From an uncultured Bartonella sp. (GTDB lineage: Bacteria > Pseudomonadota > Alphaproteobacteria > Rhizobiales > Rhizobiaceae): a stretch of DNA of 10,782 bases. The DNA lies in the NCBI GenBank assembly GCA_943913205.1, contig CALTWN010000032.1, positions 1 to 10,782 on the forward strand, given 5' to 3'. The notes beneath the pieces are model-generated. The model saw only the letters and a program-made list of their open reading frames with translations, made no database searches and had not been told where the DNA came from. The stretch's first letter is position 1. Each line of letters begins with the position of its first letter. Position numbers and translations under genes: made by a program. Shown here piece by piece: positions 1 through 6,623 of the stretch.

Positions 1-1
1 G

Positions 2-448
2 ATAAATTTAGATAATTCTACTTATGACTATGTTGTAAGTAATTTAGCATTGCAATGGCTGCCAAATTTGCAAAAGGCTCTAAAATTTTTAGCTAAAAAA
101 TCTAATTATATGTTTGCTTTTTCAACTTTGTTGCCAGGTACTTTTAAACAATGGTTTGATTTAGTGCATAAATATCAATATATAGAGCCTCTAAAATATA
201 TAGAAGAAGAGGATATTATAGAATATTGCCAAAAAGAGGCTGGAAATTTTCTTCATTGGCGCTTAGACATAGACTTAAATTTTTCTAATATTTACAAATT
301 TTTACTTTATCTGCGAGCGCTTGGGGCTAGTGCTACAAATCGAGGAATGAGCCCAGCAAGTTTACGAAAAATGTTGCAAAATGAAAAGCAGGAAATTACC
401 GTTACATATAAAATATTTTTTGGACTTTTAATCAAGGATTCTATATGA
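2..448 (+). CDS. bioC: Malonyl-ACP O-methyltransferase BioC, C-terminal part (5' cut by window edge)
   Basis: BioC methylates the free carboxyl of malonyl-ACP (SAM donor), so fatty-acid synthesis can build the pimeloyl chain of biotin. The frame is open from base 2 with no start, so the real start lies upstream; 148 residues remain, about the last 60 % of a normal BioC. The TTG at 50 falls inside a conserved block and is not a start. The window opens in the methyltransferase segment YDYVVSNLALQWLPNL, matching the family's D-x-V-x-S-N-L-A-x-Q-W, followed by FAFSTLLPGTFKQW (family F-S-T-L-x-P-G-T). The SAM-binding glycine motif is upstream and unseen. The C-terminal SPASLRKML and YKIFFGLL also fit the family. 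The stop overlaps the bioD start by 4 bases (ATGA), so translational coupling is likely. The identification is firm; completeness cannot be judged. Confidence 0.88.
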   Translation: MNLDNSTYDYVVSNLALQWLPNLQKALKFLAKKSNYMFAFSTLLPGTFKQWFDLVHKYQYIEPLKYIEEEDIIEYCQKEAGNFLHWRLDIDLNFSNIYKFLLYLRALGASATNRGMSPASLRKMLQNEKQEITVTYKIFFGLLIKDSI

Positions 449-1083
449 AATTTTTTATAACTGGAACAGATACTGATATTGGTAAAACTTTAATTTCATG
501 CTGGTTAACCATGCATAGCAATTTTGGTTATTTTAAGCCTATTCAAACTGGTATAGAACAAGATAGCGATTGTGGTGTAATACAAAAATATAGTTCAGCA
601 AAAATATATCCAGAAATCTATAGATATAAAGCTCCATTATCGCCACATTTAGCAGCCTCGCTTGAAAATCAAGAAATTGATTTAAATAAAATTTCTTTGC
701 CTGAAGCAGAAAACTTAATAATTGAAGGTGCGGGTGGTGTTTTAGTGCCTATCAATAAAAAATATTACATGATAGATTTAATAAAAAAACTAAATATTCC
801 TGCAATAATAGTAGCGAGAAGTGCACTGGGTACTATAAATCATAGTTTGCTCACCATAGAGGCGCTGCGCGCTCGTAATATACCAATTGCTGGTGTTATT
901 TTAAATGGCGAAATTGATGAAGATAATAAAAAGGCGATAGAATTTTATGGTAAAATAAATGTTCTAGCACAATTTCCTTTATTGAGATCAATATCTAAAA
1001 AAGACTTATTAAACATACCATTAACACAAAAATTAAAATTACTATTTGATAAAGGTAAATATGAGCATTATACAACGCGATAA
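445..1083 (+). CDS. bioD: Dethiobiotin synthetase BioD
   Basis: BioD is an ATP-dependent carboxylase that closes the ureido ring: 7,8-diaminopelargonic acid + CO2 + ATP gives dethiobiotin. It is cytosolic and acts as a dimer. The 212-residue length is close to the usual 215-240. Visible motifs in order are the P-loop GTDTDIGKT (residues 7-15), the substrate-contact KPIQTG (31-36), the EGAGG metal/nucleotide segment (94-98), ARSALGTINHSLLT (124-137), the most diagnostic BioD block, and VILNG (151-155), where Asn helps read the adenine. The ATG at 445 is preceded by AAGGA at 434-438 and overlaps the bioC stop by 4 bases. The 3' end overlaps bioA by 23 bases. All expected catalytic motifs appear intact, so the gene is probably functional and co-transcribed with bioC and bioA. 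Confidence 0.95.
   Translation: MKFFITGTDTDIGKTLISCWLTMHSNFGYFKPIQTGIEQDSDCGVIQKYSSAKIYPEIYRYKAPLSPHLAASLENQEIDLNKISLPEAENLIIEGAGGVLVPINKKYYMIDLIKKLNIPAIIVARSALGTINHSLLTIEALRARNIPIAGVILNGEIDEDNKKAIEFYGKINVLAQFPLLRSISKKDLLNIPLTQKLKLLFDKGKYEHYTTR
1051..1063 (+). promoter_or_regulatory. Shine-Dalgarno that fixes the bioA start
   Basis: AAAGGT at 1051-1056 lies 4 bases before the ATG at 1061, inside the end of bioD. An alternative in-frame TTG at 1046 has no ribosome-binding site at a suitable distance. The ATG also gives the usual BioA N-terminus, with the W-H-P-[FY]-T motif about 12 residues in. Confidence 0.65.
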
Positions 1084-2356
1084 AGATCTTATATGGCATC
1101 CATTTACACAAGCAAAAACTGCGCCAGATGTTGTTTGTATAGATAAAGCTAGGGGAAGCTATATTTATGATAAAAATAATAAAGCTTATTTAGATTTAAT
1201 TTCAAGCTGGTGGGTAAATATTCACGGCCACGCTCATCCAAAAATAGCTTTAGCTATTTATGAACAAGCTTTGAAGTTGGAACATGTGATTTTTGCTGGC
1301 TTTACGCATGAACCAGCGGTGAAATTATGTGAAGAGCTACAAGCTCTGTTACCGATACAATTTAAAAAGTTTTTTTTCTCTGACAATGGTTCAACTGCAG
1401 TAGAAGTTGCCTTAAAAATGGCGTATCAATATTGGCGAAATTTAGGAAATGCCGACAGAACAATATTTTTAAGTTTTCAAGGCGGGTATCATGGCGATAC
1501 TTTTGGTGCCATGTCTGTTGGCGCGGCCTCTGGATATCACACGCATTTTGAAAAGTTATTTTTTGAGGTGCTTTCAATAGCCTATCCTGAATCTTGGCAA
1601 GGTAACGAAGAAATAGAGCAAAAAGAACAACAATCGCTATTAGAATTAGATAATTATTTAGAACAATATGGCCAAAAAATAGCAGCTATTATATTAGAGC
1701 CTTTAATACAAGGTGCTAGCGGGATGAGAATGTGCCGGGCATCTTTTATCAAAGCTGTGATAGAAAAAGTAAGGGCCTATAATATTTTAGTTATTTTTGA
1801 TGAAATTATGACAGGTTTTGGACGTACAGGTACATATTTTGCTTTTGAACAATTAGATATTGTGCCAGATTTTTTATGCCTTTCTAAAGGAATAAGTGGC
1901 GGTTTTTTACCGCTTGCCCTAACGATTACTCAGCAAAATATTTATGATTCATTTTTAGGCGATGATATATCTAAAGCATTTTTGCATGGCCATTCATATA
2001 CAGCTAACCCTATTGCTTGTAGTGCTGCTATAGCTTCCCTTGATTTGTTAAAAAACGAAGATTGTAAAAAACAAATAAAGCAAATTAATCTTGTACATAA
2101 GATAGCTGTAGAAGAAATTATAAAAGAATGCAGCTTTGTAGAGAAAATACGGGTAAAAGGCACAATAGCAGCTTTTAACATAAAAAAACATACTGCTATA
2201 ATGCCCATGTTAAAACAAAAATTTTTTGAGGCGGGGTTGGTTTTGCGTCCACTTGGCGAAACCATATATATATTACCACCATATTGCGTTACTAAGTCTG
2301 AATTAGAAGATGCTTATGGTAAAATAATAAAAATATTAAATACTACTTTAATATAA
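1061..2356 (+). CDS. bioA: Adenosylmethionine-8-amino-7-oxononanoate transaminase BioA (DAPA synthase)
   Basis: BioA is a PLP enzyme, fold type I, class III aminotransferase. It converts 7-keto-8-aminopelargonate (KAPA) to 7,8-diaminopelargonate (DAPA), usually with S-adenosylmethionine as amino donor, and supplies BioD with substrate. From the ATG at 1061 it has 431 residues, the normal length. Visible motifs: WHPFTQ (12-17); SSWWVNIHGHAHP (48-60), whose Trp pair is typical of BioA; SDNGSTAVEVALKMA (107-121); YHGDTFGAMSVG (143-154); FDE with the PLP-ring Asp (246-248); LSKGISGG with the Schiff-base lysine K276; HGHSYTANPIAC (309-320); and the C-terminal LRPLGETIYILPPY (395-408). Nothing is missing. 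It is the last gene of the bio cluster, since the next gene is convergent. I see no convincing hairpin terminator in the 40-base gap. Confidence 0.95.
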   Translation: MSIIQRDKDLIWHPFTQAKTAPDVVCIDKARGSYIYDKNNKAYLDLISSWWVNIHGHAHPKIALAIYEQALKLEHVIFAGFTHEPAVKLCEELQALLPIQFKKFFFSDNGSTAVEVALKMAYQYWRNLGNADRTIFLSFQGGYHGDTFGAMSVGAASGYHTHFEKLFFEVLSIAYPESWQGNEEIEQKEQQSLLELDNYLEQYGQKIAAIILEPLIQGASGMRMCRASFIKAVIEKVRAYNILVIFDEIMTGFGRTGTYFAFEQLDIVPDFLCLSKGISGGFLPLALTITQQNIYDSFLGDDISKAFLHGHSYTANPIACSAAIASLDLLKNEDCKKQIKQINLVHKIAVEEIIKECSFVEKIRVKGTIAAFNIKKHTAIMPMLKQKFFEAGLVLRPLGETIYILPPYCVTKSELEDAYGKIIKILNTTLI

Positions 2357-2396
2357 CCGTCTTGGCCTATGCGTAAAAATATAAATTTTATAAAAG

Positions 2397-3821
2397 TTAT
2401 TCTGTTATTGCCTTAGTGTCTAAAAATTCTTCAATGCCCCAATGTCCACCTTCGCGGGCTCTACCCGATTGTTTCACACCGCCAAAAAAAGACCCAGAAG
2501 GCAAGCTATTTCCATTAAGCTCAACCATACCAGAACGCAAGGCTTTTGCTACCCGATTACATCTTTCCTTATTTTGCGATTGAATATAGTTTGTGAGTCC
2601 ATAAAGGCTGTTATTTGCAAGTTCTATGGCTTCACTTTCATCTTCAAAAGCTGTTATAGATAAAACAGGACCAAATATTTCTTCTTTAAATATACGCATA
2701 GAAGGCTTCACATCACTAAAAATAGTTGGCCGAACAAAATAACCTGTTTCAAGATTGCTTGGTTTGCCCATACCGCCTACAAGTAATTTTGCACCTTCAT
2801 CTAAACCTGATTGTATAAGTTCTTGAATTCTATCATATTGGGATTTTGAAACAACCGGACCAAGATGCGAGCCTTGCTTAGAAGCTATATCTATTTTAAC
2901 ATTTTCGGCAATTATCCTAGCTTGCTCTAAACTATGTTCATAAATAGAGCGTTGCACCAACATACGCGTCGGTGAGTTGCAGCTTTGCCCGCTATTGGAG
3001 AAACAGCGCAAAATACCGCGCTCTATCGCTTTTTCGTCGCTATCTTCAAAAATAATATTTGCGCCTTTGCCTCCTAATTCTAAGGTTACATATTTTAATG
3101 TAGCGGCAGCTTCTTTGCAAATTTCGCTTCCGGCGCGTGTAGAGCCGGTAAAACTTATCATAGATATATCTGGATGTTTTGTAATAGCGGCGCCGATATC
3201 GCGACCCAAACCATGAACCATATTAAATACACCTTTAGGTAATTGTGCTTCATGGCAGATTTGGGCAAAAATATTAGCTGATAAAGGCGAAATTTCAGAG
3301 GGTTTTAAAACTACTGTGCAACCTGCTAAAAGAGCGGGTATTACTTTTTTAGTTACTTGATTAATAGGCCAGTTCCAAGGGGTTATAAGTCCTGCAACGC
3401 CTACGGGGTCTAGTAAAAGTTTTGCTTTAGAATTTTCTAAAAGCGGGCGTTCAAATTTAAATTTTTTAAAAACTTCTATAAAAACTTCTATATTATGGCT
3501 ACCAGCATAAACTTGTGAGTTTAAAGCAAAATCTATAGGCGCTCCCATCTCAATTGAAATAGCATGGCTTAGTTCTTTTGCTTTTGCCTTATAAATTTCA
3601 AGAATTTTTTTTATGTAATTTAATCTTTCAATAGGGCTAGTTTTGGACCATATCGGAAAAGCTTTTTGAGCGGCTTTTATAGCAAATTCGGCATCTTCTT
3701 CATTGCCAAGGCTCAATATAGCATACGTCTCCTCGTTTGAGGGGTTTATAGCCTGCAATGTTGTATTGCCTTTAGCCTGAATCCATGAACCATTAATATA
3801 AAAATCTGTTAGTTTTTGCAT
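2397..3821 (-). CDS. NAD(P)-dependent aldehyde dehydrogenase, CddD/6-oxolauric-acid-dehydrogenase-like group
   Basis: This is a full-length (474 residues) member of the ALDH superfamily, which oxidises an aldehyde to the carboxylic acid with NAD(P)+. Visible in order: TPWNWP (147-152) with oxyanion-hole N150; LKPSE (172-176) in the cofactor site; FTGST (224-228) closing the Rossmann region; ELGGK (248-252) with general base E248; GQSCNSPTRM (278-287) with catalytic C281; EIFGP (381-385), the ribose-binding Glu-x-Phe; and FGGVKQSGRAREG (446-458). The block around C281, continuing into TRMLV, resembles the CddD-like subgroup, from memory rather than a search. The physiological aldehyde cannot be read from sequence. 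The ATG at 3821 has a strong ribosome-binding site, AGAGGT, 4 bases upstream. It stands alone: convergent with bioA, divergent from the next gene. No pathway partner is nearby. Confidence 0.92.
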   Translation of the reverse strand: MQKLTDFYINGSWIQAKGNTTLQAINPSNEETYAILSLGNEEDAEFAIKAAQKAFPIWSKTSPIERLNYIKKILEIYKAKAKELSHAISIEMGAPIDFALNSQVYAGSHNIEVFIEVFKKFKFERPLLENSKAKLLLDPVGVAGLITPWNWPINQVTKKVIPALLAGCTVVLKPSEISPLSANIFAQICHEAQLPKGVFNMVHGLGRDIGAAITKHPDISMISFTGSTRAGSEICKEAAATLKYVTLELGGKGANIIFEDSDEKAIERGILRCFSNSGQSCNSPTRMLVQRSIYEHSLEQARIIAENVKIDIASKQGSHLGPVVSKSQYDRIQELIQSGLDEGAKLLVGGMGKPSNLETGYFVRPTIFSDVKPSMRIFKEEIFGPVLSITAFEDESEAIELANNSLYGLTNYIQSQNKERCNRVAKALRSGMVELNGNSLPSGSFFGGVKQSGRAREGGHWGIEEFLDTKAITE

Positions 3822-3888
3822 GTTGACCTCTTTTAATATAATATAAATAATATCATATATTTTTATTTTTATTAAGGATTTTAATAAA
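3822..3888. promoter_or_regulatory. Divergent promoter region between the ALDH gene and the PAS-like gene
   Basis: Both flanking genes start from this 67-base, almost purely A/T gap, so promoters for both directions must lie in or next to it. On the + strand TATAAT occurs at 3837-3842, with a poor -35 (TTTTGC, 3814-3819) 17 bases upstream. A ribosome-binding site AAGGA (3874-3878) precedes the ATG at 3889. On the - strand several TATATT-like hexamers are possible and none stands out. The existence of promoters is inferred from gene layout; the exact boxes are uncertain. Confidence 0.35.
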
Positions 3889-4764
3889 ATGGTAGCTAGT
3901 TTAGTTTTTCAAACAGGCTTGTTGTATGAAGAACTAAGAGGAGCTTTTTTACAACATAGTTACGCCTTGGTTTTAACGAAAGATTTTAAAAAAGTTATTT
4001 GGGCTTCTACTAAAGCAGCTGAGATTAAATGGAATACGGTTTTTGAAGCTATAAAATCTGAAATTGATTTTGAAGATTTTGAGCTGGCGCAATTACAAGA
4101 TGCTTTGCAAAGTGGAAATAGCTGTACGATAAATTCATTAGATATAGAGATTTTTGTAAAGCCTTTTTTTGATTTTTCTAAATTAGTTACCAAAGACTGT
4201 GAGTTAACTATTGAGGAATTAAATAAGCTTATTGAAAAAGATGCAGTTTTGTTGATAGAGGAAACATTCACTAAACCAAAATTATCTAATTTACTAGTAG
4301 GGCTAGAAAGTAAAAAATTTGCAACCGCTATTATAAGTAGTGAAGGCAGTATAACGAGTTTGGTGCGTTATGCAGATAAAAGATTATTTCGTAATGTATA
4401 TGAAGGTATTTCAATCGAGTATGTGAACTTTATAGCCGAAATATTTTTAAAACTAAAAAACCTTATTTATATCAACCATAATCCTATAAAGGCTGCGGCA
4501 TCTTCGCTTGAATATGAGAAAGAAGATAATTTTTTTTACAATTTTACACATCATTCTGTAAAATATAAAATATTGCAAAAAGATAATGTTAGCTTTTTAG
4601 TTTCTGTTCTATCATTTTATTTAGCTAATAATATAGAATATTTTTTGGTTGTTATCGAGATTAATTTTGATAGCACTTCGCTATCTACCAATGAAATGAT
4701 TGATGAAGATAGCGAAGCTTTTAATAAAATAGCTGAGTTTTTAAGATCAAACAGTAAAAGTTAG
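3889..4764 (+). CDS. PAS-like sensory protein resembling the N-terminal half of PdhS-type histidine kinase; no kinase domain
   Basis: No specific function can be assigned. The 291 residues look soluble, with no signal peptide or clear membrane segment. Residues about 24-46 (SYALVLTKDFKKVIWASTKAAEI) read like the start of a PAS fold, the pattern hydrophobic-D/K-x-x-x-[RK]-h-h-W-A. Residues about 143-156 (KFATAIISSEGSIT) resemble a second such start. The tail (LSTNEMIDEDSEAFNKIAEF, about 264-283) recalls the L-[ST]-x-x-E-x-x-A-F-x-x-I-A-R-x-L segment that follows the sensor part of rhizobial PdhS kinases. This order of elements matches my memory of PdhS N-termini; it is not an alignment. The frame stops right after that segment. 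The next bases encode mscL on the other strand, so there is no H-box or ATPase domain. AAGGA at 3874-3878 supports the ATG. It could be a stand-alone sensor or adapter, a reduced remnant, or an unrelated family. Confidence 0.6.
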   Translation: MVASLVFQTGLLYEELRGAFLQHSYALVLTKDFKKVIWASTKAAEIKWNTVFEAIKSEIDFEDFELAQLQDALQSGNSCTINSLDIEIFVKPFFDFSKLVTKDCELTIEELNKLIEKDAVLLIEETFTKPKLSNLLVGLESKKFATAIISSEGSITSLVRYADKRLFRNVYEGISIEYVNFIAEIFLKLKNLIYINHNPIKAAASSLEYEKEDNFFYNFTHHSVKYKILQKDNVSFLVSVLSFYLANNIEYFLVVIEINFDSTSLSTNEMIDEDSEAFNKIAEFLRSNSKS

Positions 4765-5201
4765 GTTTTATTTGTTTTCTCTTTTAGTAGGTCTCTTATC
4801 TCTGTTAAGAGCTTTTCATTTAAGGGCAAAGTATTGGTAGCTGGTTCCTCGTGAGAGAGTAGGGCGCGAGCGGCATTAAGAGCTTTAACTGTTATAAATA
4901 ATATCCAGGCGATAATAATAAAATTAATAAACAGCGTAATAAAGTGACCGTAAGCTATAGTAGCGCCAACTGTTTTAGCAGCTGCTAAAGTATGTTCTTT
5001 TTGTCCAGATAGCTGAATAAATTTGTTTGAAAAATCAATGCCACCAGTAACAAAGCCAACTACAGGCATAATAAGATCATTAACTACAGAAGTTACTAAT
5101 GAACTAAAAGCTCCACCTATAATAACACCTATCGCTAAATCAATCATATTGCCCTTTAAAGCAAATTTTTTGAAGTCATCTAATAGTTTTTTTCTGTTCA
5201 T
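4761..5201 (-). CDS. mscL: Large-conductance mechanosensitive channel MscL
   Basis: MscL is an inner-membrane homopentameric channel that opens under membrane tension and releases solutes during sudden osmotic down-shift. The 146 residues are within the usual 120-150. The N-terminus FKKFALKGNMIDLAIGVIIG (10-29) is the family hallmark: an amphipathic helix followed by TM1, which lines the pore (about 18-47, including the Gly-rich packing face and MPVVG at 45-49). A periplasmic loop (about 50-82) follows, then TM2 (about 83-108), and a cytoplasmic helix with NEKLLTEIRDLLKE (128-141), the usual C-terminal bundle. The start is supported by AGGAAG 4 bases upstream (5205-5210). Its last codons overlap the end of the convergent PAS-like gene by 4 bases. 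No lesion is seen; probably functional. Confidence 0.95.
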   Translation of the reverse strand: MNRKKLLDDFKKFALKGNMIDLAIGVIIGGAFSSLVTSVVNDLIMPVVGFVTGGIDFSNKFIQLSGQKEHTLAAAKTVGATIAYGHFITLFINFIIIAWILFITVKALNAARALLSHEEPATNTLPLNEKLLTEIRDLLKEKTNKT

Positions 5202-5270
5202 TTTCTTCCTATAATTATATTATTAACTGTAGTTTAGTATATAAAATTATTTTTTGTAAAGCTATAATTT

Positions 5271-5286
5271 AAAGGATAATATATTG
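5271..5286 (+). promoter_or_regulatory. Shine-Dalgarno that supports a TTG start for pyrD
   Basis: AAAGGA at 5271-5276 sits 7 bases before TTG at 5284. There is no ATG or GTG nearby in frame. TTG gives an N-terminus matching the PyrD family (L-L-R-P-L-x-F-x-L-D-P-E-x-A-H). The divergent 82-base gap back to mscL (5202-5283) is A/T-rich and must also carry the promoters for both genes, but no -35/-10 pair at suitable distance is clear. Confidence 0.7.
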
Positions 5287-6387
5287 TTTTTTTCTTCACT
5301 TCTTCGCCCTTTAATCTTTAAATTAGATCCCGAGCAAGCACATTTAGCAGCAATAAAGGCGCTTGAGAAAGGGTTAGTATATACAGATGCACAATATTCA
5401 GCTGCCAGACATATTATAAATAATAAAAAATTTAATATCACAAAAGCTGGCTTAAATTTTTCTAACCCTTTAGGGTTGGCAGCAGGTTTTGATAAAAACG
5501 CCCAAGCCCTTTGTGGTATAACAAAATTAGGTTTTGGTTTTGTTGAAGTAGGAACAGTTACTCCGCAGCCTCAAAGCGGTAATGCAAAACCACGCTTATT
5601 CCGCATGGTAGAAGCAGAATCAATAATAAATCGTATGGGATTTAATAATGATGGGGCTACAATTATATATAAAAATTTATCTTCCTATACAAAAAAAGAT
5701 AAAAATATCATAGGTGTAAATATTGGAGCTAATAAAGACAGCCAAGATAAGATAAGTGATTATATAAAAAACATAGAAATTTTTTATGATATAGCAGATT
5801 ATTTAACCCTTAATATATCATCGCCTAATACCGCTGGCTTGAGAAAATTACAAGACAAAGAAAATTTAAGCAATTTATTGCAAATAGTAGAAGATGTTAG
5901 CGAAAAACAAAGGATTAAAAGACAAACATACGTTCCAATTTTTTTAAAAATAGCACCAGATTTGGAAGATGAGCAATTAGAAGACATTGCTGATATATTT
6001 TCAAAAAGTGATTTAGATGGCCTTATAGTTTCTAACACTACCATTACGCGAGAAGGGGTAAATAATAATATTATATCTTATGAGGCAGGCGGCTTATCGG
6101 GCAAAGCTTTGTTTAATTTATCGAATAAAGTTTTAGCAAAAATGCGTAAATTACTAGGCAAAGATAAAGTTATTATAGGTGTAGGTGGCGTAGATGATAG
6201 TGCAAGCTTTATAGAAAAAATTAAGGCAGGTGCAGATTTAGTTCAGCTTTATACTGGCTTGGTGTTTAAAGGGCCCAGCTTGCCCTATAATATTTTAGCT
6301 CAAACATTGAAACAGATGAATGCTGAAAATATCTCGCATATATCTGAATATAGGGATTTACATATTGATAAATGGATCGAAAGTTAG
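5284..6387 (+). CDS. pyrD: Dihydroorotate dehydrogenase (quinone), class 2 PyrD
   Basis: PyrD carries out the fourth step of UMP synthesis, oxidising dihydroorotate to orotate with FMN and passing electrons to ubiquinone at the inner membrane face. The 367 residues and the extra N-terminal helices (about 1-45, LLRPLIFKLDPEQAH) that form the quinone tunnel define class 2. Visible sites: GLAAGFDKN (64-72) and EVGTVTPQPQSGN (88-100) at the FMN; RLFR (104-107); INRMGFNNDG (115-124); NISSPNTAGLR (177-187) with catalytic base Ser180, where class 1 enzymes have Cys; LKIAPDL (221-227) with the FMN lysine; SNTT (250-253); GGLSG (269-273); GVGGV (299-303); and YTGLVFKGP (323-331). Translation starts at TTG, which usually lowers initiation. 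No other pyrimidine gene is adjacent, normal for proteobacteria. It appears fully intact. Confidence 0.95.
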   Translation: MFFSSLLRPLIFKLDPEQAHLAAIKALEKGLVYTDAQYSAARHIINNKKFNITKAGLNFSNPLGLAAGFDKNAQALCGITKLGFGFVEVGTVTPQPQSGNAKPRLFRMVEAESIINRMGFNNDGATIIYKNLSSYTKKDKNIIGVNIGANKDSQDKISDYIKNIEIFYDIADYLTLNISSPNTAGLRKLQDKENLSNLLQIVEDVSEKQRIKRQTYVPIFLKIAPDLEDEQLEDIADIFSKSDLDGLIVSNTTITREGVNNNIISYEAGGLSGKALFNLSNKVLAKMRKLLGKDKVIIGVGGVDDSASFIEKIKAGADLVQLYTGLVFKGPSLPYNILAQTLKQMNAENISHISEYRDLHIDKWIES

Positions 6388-6397
6388 TGCCGGGGGG

Positions 6398-6425
6398 TTG
6401 TTTTTTATAAAATAATATATATTAT
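6398..6425 (+). promoter_or_regulatory. Possible promoter of tRNA-His
   Basis: TTGTTT at 6398-6403 is followed after 16 bases by TATTAT at 6420-6425, giving a predicted transcript start shortly before the tRNA 5' end. The -10 overlaps a 14-base palindrome (6412-6425, half-site ATAATAT). In DNA this A/T-rich such matches arise easily. The tRNA could instead be read through from pyrD, since no clear terminator separates them. Confidence 0.3.
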
Positions 6426-6441
6426 ATGCATCTATAAATAT

Positions 6442-6518
6442 GCGGTTGTAGCTCAGTTGGTTAGAGCGCTGGTTTGTGGCACCAGAGGTCGTAGGTTCAA
6501 CTCCTACCAACCGTACCA
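6442..6518 (+). tRNA. tRNA-His, anticodon GTG, CCA encoded, no G-1
   Basis: A full cloverleaf can be folded: acceptor GCGGTTG (6442-6448) with CAACCGT (6508-6514); D stem GCTC (6451-6454) with GAGC (6464-6467); anticodon stem CTGGT (6469-6473) with ACCAG (6481-6485), loop TTGTGGC with anticodon GTG at 6476-6478; T stem GTAGG (6491-6495) with CCTAC (6503-6507), loop TTCAACT. The encoded CCA is at 6516-6518. The first pair is G1:U72, the discriminator is A73, and the base before G1 is T. It therefore lacks the extra G-1 opposite C73 found in almost all bacterial tRNA-His. This is the known alternative form of one group of alphaproteobacteria, not a sign of decay, as every stem is paired. U33-G34-U35 makes it a normal substrate for queuosine insertion by Tgt. 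Confidence 0.96.
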
Positions 6519-6623
6519 TGCTGTGTGTACTTTTCTCAACAGTAACTTTAGAGTTATATCTGAGTTTGCTCTATATTAGGATAGATACTATATGGGGTAT
6601 TTTATTATTGTTTTGTATAAATT

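Noticed and set aside
1046..1060. TTG at 1046 as the bioA start
   Set aside because: No Shine-Dalgarno precedes it, while AAAGGT is correctly placed for the ATG at 1061, which also gives the usual BioA N-terminus.
2380..2392. Near-palindrome TATAAATTTTATA between bioA and the ALDH gene as terminator
   Set aside because: All A/T with a one-base centre; it could not form a stable RNA hairpin.
5263..5268. Perfect TATAAT upstream of pyrD as its -10 box
   Set aside because: Transcription would start about at 5275, inside the Shine-Dalgarno of pyrD, and there is no -35 match at the proper distance.
6519..6623. preQ1 riboswitch before yhhQ
   Set aside because: I looked for the small C-rich-loop pseudoknot with its A-rich tail and do not see it; only a weak 5-bp hairpin at 6543-6556 is present.
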